Positions 55,741 through 64,000 of a stretch of 64,000 nucleotides of DNA are shown piece after piece. Within the stretch, counting starts at the first letter, position 1. Each line of letters starts with the position of its first letter. The notes beneath the pieces were generated by a model. It had not been told where the DNA came from. It saw only the letters and a program-made list of their open reading frames with translations, and did not search any database. Source of the stretch: Pristionchus mayeri (lineage: Eukaryota > Nematoda > Chromadorea > Rhabditida > Neodiplogasteridae); the NCBI GenBank assembly GCA_036245805.1, contig BTRK01000005.1, positions 41,589,216-41,653,215 of the forward strand, written 5' to 3'. The position numbers and the translations under genes were made by a program.

Positions 55741-56662
55741 CACGGCCCCCGGAGCATCGACATAAGGAAAGGAAAAACGTCCGGGAGCTTTCCCAGGAAT
55801 TGCTCGAGCTATATCGTAATCTTGCTTGATATTCAGGGTCGCAAATCGACTTTGCAGTTCGGATAGTGAAAATTCAGGGAATCTGTATCTTTTGAAAATT
55901 CCCACAATTTTTCCTTGATGCCTGCGGAAATTCCATTTTTCCTTATGCCGATGCTCCGAGGGCCATGCCACGGCCAAGTTGAATATGCTCGATCAACTTG
56001 AAATAAAGTCAGTTCGTGATGAAGCCAGTGGCATACCGTACCTCACATAGAGTCGCGATGTTCTATAGTTAGCGACCGCAGAGCTCCGTCCTTTCTGCCG
56101 TCCACCATTTTTTGCATTGGGAAAACTCACACACCATCACACCACCTTTTTATTTATTTATTTTCTCAGGTTTAATTTATTTTAATTAATTACTTTTTTC
56201 GTACAATCGATAGAGCATCATCTGAAGATACGAAATCTTAACTGAATTAATTAATTTAGTGGTTATAAAACATAAATAAGTGCATTGGAAGAAAATTACG
56301 CTTCGCATTTTTCTAATGATTTGTATTTTTCTCTTTTAATCGGAGTGCACTATTTTAGTTCTCTATTCAGATGATTGCGCTAATCATCCCTGCACTCTGT
56401 AGAGGTACTGGTGATGCTTGGGGTTCGTTCGCAAGCATGATATATGACTCTTTCTGAGAGACAGTCGTCATTTTTCTCGGTTAATCTTGATTTTCTCCAT
56501 TTTTCTGAGTGCACTATTTGAATTGAACGTTTAATCACATGCAGCCACCTCCCCTCTGCCCTAAACAGGTGCTAAAAATGACGGTCCCTCGTTCGCTGAC
56601 TTGTTTATAGCACTCGAAGATCAACATGAGCAAACGTTCGATTCTCGGGCTGTACAGCAGTA

Positions 56663-57953
56663 CAGGGTGTCCAAAAAGTATTGTTACACTTTTGAAACGC
56701 GAATTTTTTTAACATGTAGGTCGAGTTGTCAAAACCTGTAATAACACGTTTGAGCCCACCCTTCGGTGCGTTGAGGGAACCTACTAATTAGTTTCCCATA
56801 GTCATGGTTCGTCCAAATCGCTATCGTCAAACTATTATCAACCTTTGGACCCTCGGCGACCCCCCAGATTCCATCAGGAGGAAGCTTCGTATTTCCCGAA
56901 TGACAGTCTATCGCACCATCTCCCGTTTCAAGCAGTTGGGCACTGCGAAGGACCGTCCAAGATCAGGAAGACCCAAGACCGCTCTCACTCAGAAGAACAG
57001 GAGAATCGTGGAGAAGAGAGTGAATCGCAATGCCAAACGATCCATCAGGAAGATGGCTAAGGATCTCAAGATCTCCAAAGGATCCGTGTGTGCCATCGTT
57101 CATTCTCTTCTCAAGTCCTACCCCTACAAGATGAGAAAGGGCCATGGCCTCACTGATGTCCACAAGCAGAAGCGCCTGGAGAGATGCAAGCTGCTCCTTC
57201 AGCGGGCCGATCGTGGGGAGCACTTGACTACCGTTTACTCTGACGAGAAGCTGTTCTCAGTCGAGGAGGTCTACAACAGTCAGAACACCAGGATCATCGC
57301 CAAGTCTCCTCAGCAAGCTGACGCCAGAGGTAGAACCATCTCTCGCATTGCCCACCCCCAGGCACTGATGGTTTGGGCTGGTGTGTGCTCGACGGGCAAG
57401 ACTCCTCTCGTGTTCGTGGATCCCGGGGTCAAGATCAACAAGGAGTACTACACCAGGGCAATTCTCCAGAAGGCCCTTCTCCCCTGGTCCCGCTCCCACT
57501 TCAAAGGGGCTCGCTGGACCTTCCAACAGGATTCAGCGCCTGCTCACTCGGCAAAAGTGACGCAGGCATGGTGTCGCGCCCATCTGCCCGACTTCATCTC
57601 GAGTGAGGAATGGCCCTCGAACTCCCCCGATCTCAACCCTCTGGACTTCAGCATTTGGTCAGTGTTGGAGAAGGAGGCCTGCTCTACTCGCCACAAGAAC
57701 CGCGATTCCCTCAAGGCAGCCCTTCTCAAGGCATGGGAGAAGATCGACGTCCCTTACCTGCGGGCCGTCATCGACTCGGTCCCTCGTCGTCTCAGAGAGG
57801 TCATCGCGGCCAATGGAGGCCAGATCGAGTGATCGTGCATTGTTATGTTCATATGGTCACTGATAAATACTGTGCCCCGTTTGAGTTGTCTATGTTGCTT
57901 TTAAAGAAAGATACATGGTTTTATCCGTGTAACAATACTTTTTGGACACCCTG
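56663..57953 (+). mobile_element. Intact maT-like (DD37D) transposon, 1291 bp
   Basis: Terminal inverted repeats cagggtgtccaaaaagtatt and its complement (aatactttttggacaccctg) are flanked by TA at 56661-56662 and 57954-57955. The element has one uninterrupted transposase gene and very similar ends. It has every visible hallmark of an autonomous, recently mobile copy. Confidence 0.93.
56804..57832 (+). CDS. DD37D (maT-like) transposase, intact, 342 aa
   Basis: A cut-and-paste transposase acting in the nucleus on the flanking inverted repeats. Residues 19-40 form the first helix-turn-helix (PPDSIRRKLRISRMTVYRTI) and residues 53-58 the SGRPK minor-groove linker. Residues 79-99 form the second helix-turn-helix (RKMAKDLKISKGSVCAIV). 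The catalytic residues are Asp147 (YSDEKLFS), Asp243 (QQDSAPAH) and Asp281 (SPDLNPLDFSIW), with 37 residues between the last two. The length is normal for the family and there is no intron. The start ATG is the first in the long frame and begins MVRPNRYRQTI. G+C and codon use are higher than in the AT-rich flanks, as for the other transposases here. Confidence 0.93.
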   Translation: MVRPNRYRQTIINLWTLGDPPDSIRRKLRISRMTVYRTISRFKQLGTAKDRPRSGRPKTALTQKNRRIVEKRVNRNAKRSIRKMAKDLKISKGSVCAIVHSLLKSYPYKMRKGHGLTDVHKQKRLERCKLLLQRADRGEHLTTVYSDEKLFSVEEVYNSQNTRIIAKSPQQADARGRTISRIAHPQALMVWAGVCSTGKTPLVFVDPGVKINKEYYTRAILQKALLPWSRSHFKGARWTFQQDSAPAHSAKVTQAWCRAHLPDFISSEEWPSNSPDLNPLDFSIWSVLEKEACSTRHKNRDSLKAALLKAWEKIDVPYLRAVIDSVPRRLREVIAANGGQIE

Positions 57954-57955
57954 TA

Positions 57956-59056
57956 GAGTGCGATTAATTGGTCTTGAGCACACCGTTCATATAGGTTATC
58001 AAAATAAACAGTAAAAAATAAAAATTTAATAATCATAAATTTATTGCATTAATTTATTTTCGAAAATATCCTTGCATCAGAAGTAACACATTCGCCCCAA
58101 CTTGACCAAAAAAATACGGTCGATCTCTGGTAACATGTGTATTTTTTAAAGGTATATTTATTAGTGCTATTATTTTTTTCAATGACTATTATTGTTCATA
58201 ATCGATTCCGCAACCTCGATTTCATAAGATAAGAATCGCGGAATTGATTCAAAATGCATTTGTTGACACCCCTCCGCGGTCCCTATCTATAGTTTGCATA
58301 CATACAATAATCGATGAGGGAAATCTCTCAGCATCAATATAATTTCGATATGGATCCGAGCGCGCCATTGCTCTGATGTTGAATATCTACCGTAATCTCT
58401 CGATAATCTATAAAGTGATTTAAAAGCAAGTACATAAATTACAATTAGCTAAAAGACTGATAAAATAGTGACCGACTCGACTACAGTAACCGGATTGGTT
58501 AGCATTCGGAGGAGAGCCACTTCCTGCTTCTGAGGGATGGAGTGAACAGCAAGTAAAGTTCAGGCAAAAAATTAGGACTTGCTCACAATATTTCACAATG
58601 AGGTAGGGAAAGCCACAGCTCATCGACATTTCTTAGTAATCCAGAGCTTCTATTTCAATTCCCGAAGTCTCGTCGCAGTGTGCATAACTAAGTCGCCAAC
58701 TAATTAATAATACGATGTGACAAACCCCCGCCAAAGGATGCGAAAAGTGATCACTTAGGCATGAATAGCACAAAAGCAACGAATTTTATCGGGAACACGG
58801 ACCTCCAACATTTGATGGAATACAAGGCCCTTCATATAGAAACGAAAAATGTGAAGTAATATATAGCAACATGCAAAATCGCGAAGAGTTCAAAGTGAAA
58901 TCCATCGAATGAAACAATGTGAGGGGGTAAACGACTCTGCTAATTCATTTCGCATGTTTAATATTGTTACGTGAGTCTCTCGAATCGTTCACCCTAGTCA
59001 AGGTAATTACAATTTGTACAATACGATAAAACGTGTGCAATAATACAAGGTTCGAT
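57956..59056. other. Intergenic, with a dispersed GC-rich module
   Basis: Near 58300-58400 a stretch (tcgatgaggg, cagcatca, ggatccgagcgcgcc, ctgatgttgaa, taccgtaatctctcga) parallels segments inside the foldbacks at 42.7-44 kb and 47.3-48.3 kb. It is probably half of a related element. No gene is supported. Confidence 0.45.
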
Positions 59057-59283
59057 TTACTGCTCTTCAATAGAAAGAACTGATTCACCATTCGGGGCAA
59101 TGGCATGACCCACGTTCTGGAGATTATGACCCATCTCCAGCCTCAGTCCATGAATGCACTCAGGGATCGACTGAGTGTTGAACAACGAAGGAATACTTTC
59201 GACTGCTTGAATGAGGCTAGCGATACATTCCTGAAGCTCATCGAGGTCTACGGACTCAGGCGAAGTATTCTCAAACCAAATCA
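59057..59283 (-). CDS. Putative terminal exon of an unidentified gene
   Basis: The minus-strand frame reads TSPESVDLDELQECIASLIQ and continues to GESVLSIEEQ and a stop at 59057. It is acidic and helical-looking, with no recognised domain. It starts about 20 bp from the LINE tail and is on the same strand as the coiled-coil exons at 62.5-63.2 kb, so it may be the last exon of that gene with the LINE inserted in the preceding intron. That link is inference. Confidence 0.4.
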
Positions 59284-59290
59284 ATTGAAG

Positions 59291-62200
59291 AACTTACTTA
59301 CTTAGATACTTAGAAGATCCATCTTCAACGGCTGGTGCCGCGTGGATCACAAGTCCGCCAGTCTTCTCTATCGCGTGCCCGCGTGGTCCAATGGCGGTAG
59401 GGGGCTCTCGTAGCGGGAGATCTGGTGGATCGTCCGGTGCTGTAGGGCATCTTCGCGTACTCCTCGATCGAATCTCTCCATCTGGCGGGTGGTCTTCCTT
59501 GTGGGCGAGTGAGATCGGGAAGAGGAAACCACTGCGTGACTCTCGTAGACCATCGATCGTCGTCTCGTCTCAGTACGTGTCCAGCAAAGCGATGCTTCGC
59601 TCTCCTGATGTAGTCGACTGGGTCGGTGAGGAGGGAGAGGCGTCGGATATCTTCGCTGCTTCGGTTCGCTTCTCGCATCGTGTGAAGGCTCGTCCCGACA
59701 AATGACCTCTCCAGAGCACGATGAGTAGTCTGCACGAAGGAGAGGACTGTCGTCGTTAGAGGCCAAGTTTCGGCAGCATAGCAGAGGGCGGGAAGGACGT
59801 GAGAGTCGAAGAGAGAGGCGCGTAGCTTCGCATCTTGGAGTTGCGATGTGACCTCTCTGATGCTCCCGAAGGCGGCCCAGGCTGCTCTCTTCCTCCTCAG
59901 AAACTCCGTCCGTAGGGATCCGTCACAACGGAGCTCACGTCCGAGGTACACGTATGAGTCCGTCTCCTCGAGTGGGTCACCGTGGAGGGAGATGGCGGGG
60001 CCGGGACACCACTCGTTCTTCATCAATTGGGTCTTCTTTCGGTTGATGGAGAGACCTATCTTCTCTCCTGTCTCGGCTAGCTCATTCAGCATCCTTTCCA
60101 GAGTTGATGTATCCGTCCCGAGTAGTACGATGTCGTCGGCGAAGCGAAGATGGGAGAGGTTCTTCCCGTCGATGGTGACTCCGACTTCGCTCCAGTCGAG
60201 ATCTCTCATGCAATCCTGCAGGGCGGCCGTGAAGAGCTTGGGGGAGATCGTGTCTCCTTGCCGTACTCCCTTGCCGATTGGAATGCGAACAGGCCGGTCG
60301 AATGGCTTCATCTCGGTGTAGCAACCGGAATTCAGCGACTCGAGGCACTGTACGTAGGAAGAGTCGACTCCAGATCGGACAAGGGCATTGAGCACTGCCG
60401 GCACCTCCACGCTGTCGACAAAGACTAGGCCGAGTGGAAGGTGGAACTCTCGATGGTGTTCGATGATGGTGGACAAGGTGTGGATATGGTCGATGCATCC
60501 AAACCGGCGGCGGAATCCTGCTTGCTCAACTGGCTGAGCATCGTCCAACGTCCGTTCCATTCGCGTAACAAGCACCTTTGTGAAGAGCTTGTATGGAATT
60601 GAAAGAAGGGCGATCGGGCGGAAGTTGTTGAGGTCGGCGCGGTCTCCTTTCTTGTGGATGAGGATGGAGTTCGACCCTTTCCACTGGCTGGGGAAGTCCA
60701 TGTTGGCGAAGTAGCGGCTAAATCGGCCGGCAAGGAGAGAGTGGAGAGGGAGACCACCGTTGCGAAGCATGGCTGTGCTGATCCTGTCGGGGCCGAGTGC
60801 TCCATCCTTCTTCGTCCGGGATATGGCGGAACGAATCTCCGATGGGAGAATGGCCAGTGGAGTGGTTGGCGGAGGGGTAGGGCAGCGGGGAACTTGGGTG
60901 TCCGATCGAAACAGGTCCGAGTAGAACTCCTGGATCCTATGCTCCATCACCGAGCGGTTCGTAATCGGTTCTCCATCTCGGTCCAGCACTGCGTCCATCG
61001 GCGTTCGTCCCTGGTGGAGAGACTGCTTCGCCTTCTTGAGAGATCTCTTCTCTTCGGCGGCCTTCAGCAAAACTCTCTTGCGGTGCTCCTTGAGGTCCAA
61101 CTTGACTGAGGCCTGGCACGTCCGATGTGCCATCATCTTCTCGAAGGTAGAACATGTAGGGTCTCGGTTACATTGTCCTCTTCTCTGGATCCAGAAGCGA
61201 GACTTTTCTGAGAGGCGAGGAGGAGGAGGGACGGGAGGGATTTCCGCTCTTCGGGAGCACTCCTTCAGCCCAGTGGCTAAGAGGGAGTAGTCCTTCGAGG
61301 GATCGGGGTCCGTTCTCCATTCGTACTTGCGGATGGCTTCCTCGTATCGAAGGGGATCAATATCGGGACGGGGTGTCTTCCTCTTAGAGTATCTCCAGCT
61401 CTTCTCAATCTTCACATCCAGGCGAATCCGTGCACGGACGAGTCTGTGGTCGGAGGGGAATGTGAATCCACTCACGACCGAAACGTCTTGGGCCATCCAG
61501 CGGCGATTTGTGATGAAGTGGTCTAACTCGAGACGGGTCTTTCTGGCTTCTCCCGCAGACTCCCATGTCCATCGCCTACTCGACTTCTTCTGGAAGAAGG
61601 AATTGGCATGGAAGGAGCGCGTGCGAGAGAGGAAGTCTCTGAGTAGGTCATCCGGATCTCCGTTGGGGTCGCTGACGAAGGGGCCGGTGCGGAAGTCACC
61701 GTCTCTCCTTGGGCCGGCTCGCAGATTGAGATCTCCTCCGATGATACGGTAGAATCACTTCTCTCCACTGTAGACTGCGGCTACCTCCTCGAAGAAGGAT
61801 TCCCGCTCTTCCAATTTGGCTGCCGAAGTGGGGGCGTAGATGGAGAAGACGGTGATAGAAGATCTGCCGATTCGAATGCGGAGGACGGCGATACGGGGGG
61901 AGTGGACGGTGAAGGAGAGGATGGAGGGGACGAGACGCGGGTGGGTGAGGAAACCAACTCCGCCTACGTTTTTCCCAGTCACCTTAGGTCCGAGGATGAG
62001 TCGGGCGCCTTCAGTGAGGGTACGTTCGACGAGAGTCAGTGACTTGGTCTCCTGGAGGCACACTACATCGTAGCGAATCCCTTCGAACGACTGTTCTAGG
62101 GTGGCGATGGAAGCCTCGGATGCAATGGTGCGGCCGTTGAGGGTGCATACTCGGAAGTCCTGGTCGTGACGGGGGGTTCGGGGGTGGTCGGTGGGTCCAG

Positions 62201-62330
62201 AAAGATGTCCTGAGGGCTCCGAGATTGGATCGCCCTGCCCCCTATGCACCGAGCGACATCGTACACGGGCAGGGAGGGGGCGCGGAGGACTCGGGCGGGT
62301 GGGGGGACTTGTCGCAGCCAGTTTGGTGCT
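59291..62330 (-). mobile_element. RTE-type LINE
   Basis: Minus-strand element. The 3' end at 59291-59304 is a short taag repeat, as in RTE tails. The single ORF carries an apurinic endonuclease followed by reverse transcriptase. The 5' boundary is not sharp; GC-rich sequence continues to about 62330, possibly to 62480. It lies between coiled-coil exons and a possible terminal exon of a host gene on the same strand. Confidence 0.85.
59325..62249 (-). pseudogene. RTE endonuclease/reverse transcriptase, one stop and a short deletion
   Basis: One reading frame of about 975 codons, interrupted only by TGA at about 61755. The endonuclease part shows VCTLNGRTI, YDVVCLQETKS, VFSIYAPTS, then after the stop IIGGDLNLR and TFPSDHRLVRAR. 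The reverse transcriptase part shows RPIALLSIPYKLFTKVL, AGFRRRFGCIDHI, RQGDTISPKLF and the catalytic FADDIVLLG, then an RTE-like C-terminus (HRFAGHVLRRDDDRW, RPQGRPPARWRDSI). In motif A the sequence runs LVFVDSVEVPAV, so the usual KAFD segment after FVD is missing, a deletion of about 7 residues. The protein is probably inactive. Confidence 0.88.
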
Positions 62331-62498
62331 CTGTTTACCCTAACTTATCCGAGCTAGGGTTTAGTTGGGGCTGCCCGTACACATCAGTTTGCAAGGCCCA
62401 TGTACTGCGTGAGCGTTTAGCTCGTTAGCACAACACTCGTAGCAATAGAGGTTGCCGTGGACCCTTACCCCGCTGTGAGGTGAGCAATGTAAGGGAAC

Positions 62499-63247
62499 CT
62501 GCTCTTCCTGCTTCTTTATTTCCTGCTTCAACTTGGCTTCATTCTCCTTCCTCTCCTGCCCCAACTTGGCATCATTCTGCTTTCTCAGCAACTCCTTTTC
62601 CTCTTCTGCTTTCCTGGCCTGAAATATTTATATTTATCACAAATCTATACCTATATATAAAGCGCAGTGTTACTCCGGATGACCGGATTGCGAAATGGGA
62701 GGGAGAGAGATCGCGCGTCAACAAGTTGCGAAACGAGTGATTGCGAAACCTACTCCGCTAGGACGGGGCCCCCGCCGAAGGCGGGGGGCAGCCGGACTAG
62801 TGAATACATAGTTAATGAGGATATGTGGACAAACCTGCTCTTCCTGCTTCTTTCTTTCCTGCTTCAACTTGGCTTCATTCTCCTTCCTCTCCTGCTCCAA
62901 CTTGGCATCATTCTGCTGTCTCAGCAGCTCCTTTTCCTCTTCTTTCTTTTGCTAAAATAATAACTTTCGCAAATAAGCTAATTAGGTGCAATGAACGAAC
63001 CAGATCCTTCGTCGCCTCCTCCAAATTGGCGTAGTGGGCATTCCTCGCCTCCTCCGACTCAGTCAAGTTGAGCCTGAACAAACCAAGTTTACTGTCAACA
63101 ATTAATAGTTAAGCATCCCTTCTTACTCACCTTGAGACAATCGGCCCTCGCCTGCCACTTTGCGGCTTTGTTTCCCATGATGATTTCTGTCACCTGAACA
63201 GCAGCTTCTACAACAGCGATAGTAATCGCTACCGCAGGCGCCTCCAT
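62499..63247 (-). CDS. Coiled-coil protein exons with a duplicated exon
   Basis: Minus-strand exons: 63247-63131 (MEAPAVAITIAVVEAAVQVT to KWQARADCLK), 63073-63001 (LNLTESEEARNAHYANLEEA), 62951-62835 (KELLRQQNDAKLEQERKENE and on to KKQEEQ) and 62618-62499, a near copy of the third (QNDAKLGQERKENE). All are Glu/Lys/Gln-rich and should form a coiled coil. The two similar exons, about 335 bp apart, reflect an exon duplication; each is followed by a GT donor. The join of exon 1 to exon 2 is out of phase by the sites I see, so the 5' model is uncertain. Downstream the RTE LINE interrupts the locus. Not a family I can name. Confidence 0.55.
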
Positions 63248-64000
63248 GGCTGTAATAATCAAAGACCGTAGGAAAGGTCAAATAACAATAAAAAAGAGGA
63301 ATGAAACCCAGAGAGCGAGGAGGGGAGACTCAAACTGTTCATGCTGTTATTTGAAATGCGCGAAACTAGTGGGTGAAATACAAAATCATTGAAGAAACTG
63401 TTCCTGATAAAAAAACCTACTTGAAATGGACCTAGTTGCTATTCGAGAGGAACGTGCAATTGTTAAATAAATGAGCGACATCATCGCAAAAACAACAGAA
63501 AAAAGAGCGAAAATCAGCGAAAATCAGAAAAAAAACTAGCGAAATTTGCGAAAATCGGGGCAAACTTGGGAATGGCTCATATCAGCTACTGTAGAGAGGG
63601 CGGGCCATTTGAAATGACAAATGGATGGAAACGTGAACTAAGTTTATTTTCCTTGAACACGGCATTTCGCGCACACACAAAACCAAGACTCCGCCCACTA
63701 CACCACCGCCAGGTTGCGGAATGGTGCGCGCACATGGCCGCCGTACACAAGACCGGAGCCGAAAAAAGTCATCGCAGAAACCCTGATATCGATTGAAAAT
63801 ATCGATTGATTTTTGGTCCTATGCCGACATCCCTTGTGCAACGTAAATGGATACGGTATCATTCAAATTTGTAAATATTCCCCCGGTGGTGTGAACAAAA
63901 GTCGGCGAGTGTGTTTGGGAGTCTGTAAGTCGTTTCGTCAACCGGCAATTCGGACCGTGAAATGCCGAGTTGAATGAAATTATTTTATATTTCTTACGAT
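63248..64000. other. Upstream of the coiled-coil gene, nothing firm
   Basis: AT-rich with gcgaaaatc repeats near 63500-63560. The dispersed repeat shared with 55693-55740 lies at about 63661-63706. No gene is supported. Confidence 0.4.

Noticed and set aside
57256..57526. Antisense and out-of-frame frames over the maT transposase
   Set aside because: They are shadows of the intact 342-codon transposase, which carries all catalytic motifs.
59391..61752. Several plus-strand frames opposite the LINE
   Set aside because: The minus strand carries a clear endonuclease/reverse transcriptase. The plus frames are by-products of its G+C-rich codon use.

Overview
The window looks like a nematode nuclear genome. 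It has many short-intron genes, chemoreceptor genes of the nematode Srd and Srh/Sri types, RTE-type LINE sequence, and many mariner/Tc1 elements. A rhabditid or diplogastrid (Pristionchus-like) source is my guess; the sequence does not prove it. All exon models were read by eye from open frames, GT/AG sites, phase and comparison between paralogues in the window.

Layout. 1-2.2 kb: the end of a poly-C-terminated foldback and a non-autonomous mariner. 2.2-17.4 kb: three tandem plus-strand chemoreceptor paralogues. Copy 1 is truncated before TM7, copy 2 is open with a 3.9-kb nested palindrome in an intron, and copy 3 has a frame break. 19.3-25.9 kb: two minus-strand paralogues of a small four-TM protein, the first intact and the second frameshifted, with a decayed mariner, foldbacks and small hairpin MITEs in their introns. 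Both share an upstream block with GATA-like and AP-1-like sites. 27.9-29.3 kb: a foldback split by a mariner MITE. 29.8-32.2 kb: an Srd gene with one 1-nt frame break. 32.5-34.3 kb: a two-unit minisatellite. 34.4-53.5 kb: three broken minus-strand copies of a DDX52/Rok1-like DEAD-box helicase C-terminal half. The first is split by about 10.5 kb of palindromic DNA. 53.7-58 kb: a decayed mariner, a LINE 3' fragment and an intact DD37D (maT-like) transposon. 59-63.3 kb: an RTE LINE lying between exons of a coiled-coil gene.

The most striking object is the palindrome at 35.8-45.1 kb. Its arms carry fragments of a ribosomal protein S15a gene and a tRNA-like sequence. Its non-palindromic centre holds two divergent genes: an intron-containing Tc1-type DD34E transposase that splices to an uninterrupted 338 codons, and an unrecognised coiled-coil protein with a Ser-rich region and an acidic tail. 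The arms are collinear without net length change over more than 1 kb, so the structure is young or homogenised.

A second theme is a family of near-perfect hairpin MITEs, several exactly 111-112 bp long with 9-bp target duplications, found mostly in introns. Palindromic DNA makes up a large share of the window and is a potential source of double-stranded RNA. That last point is inference.
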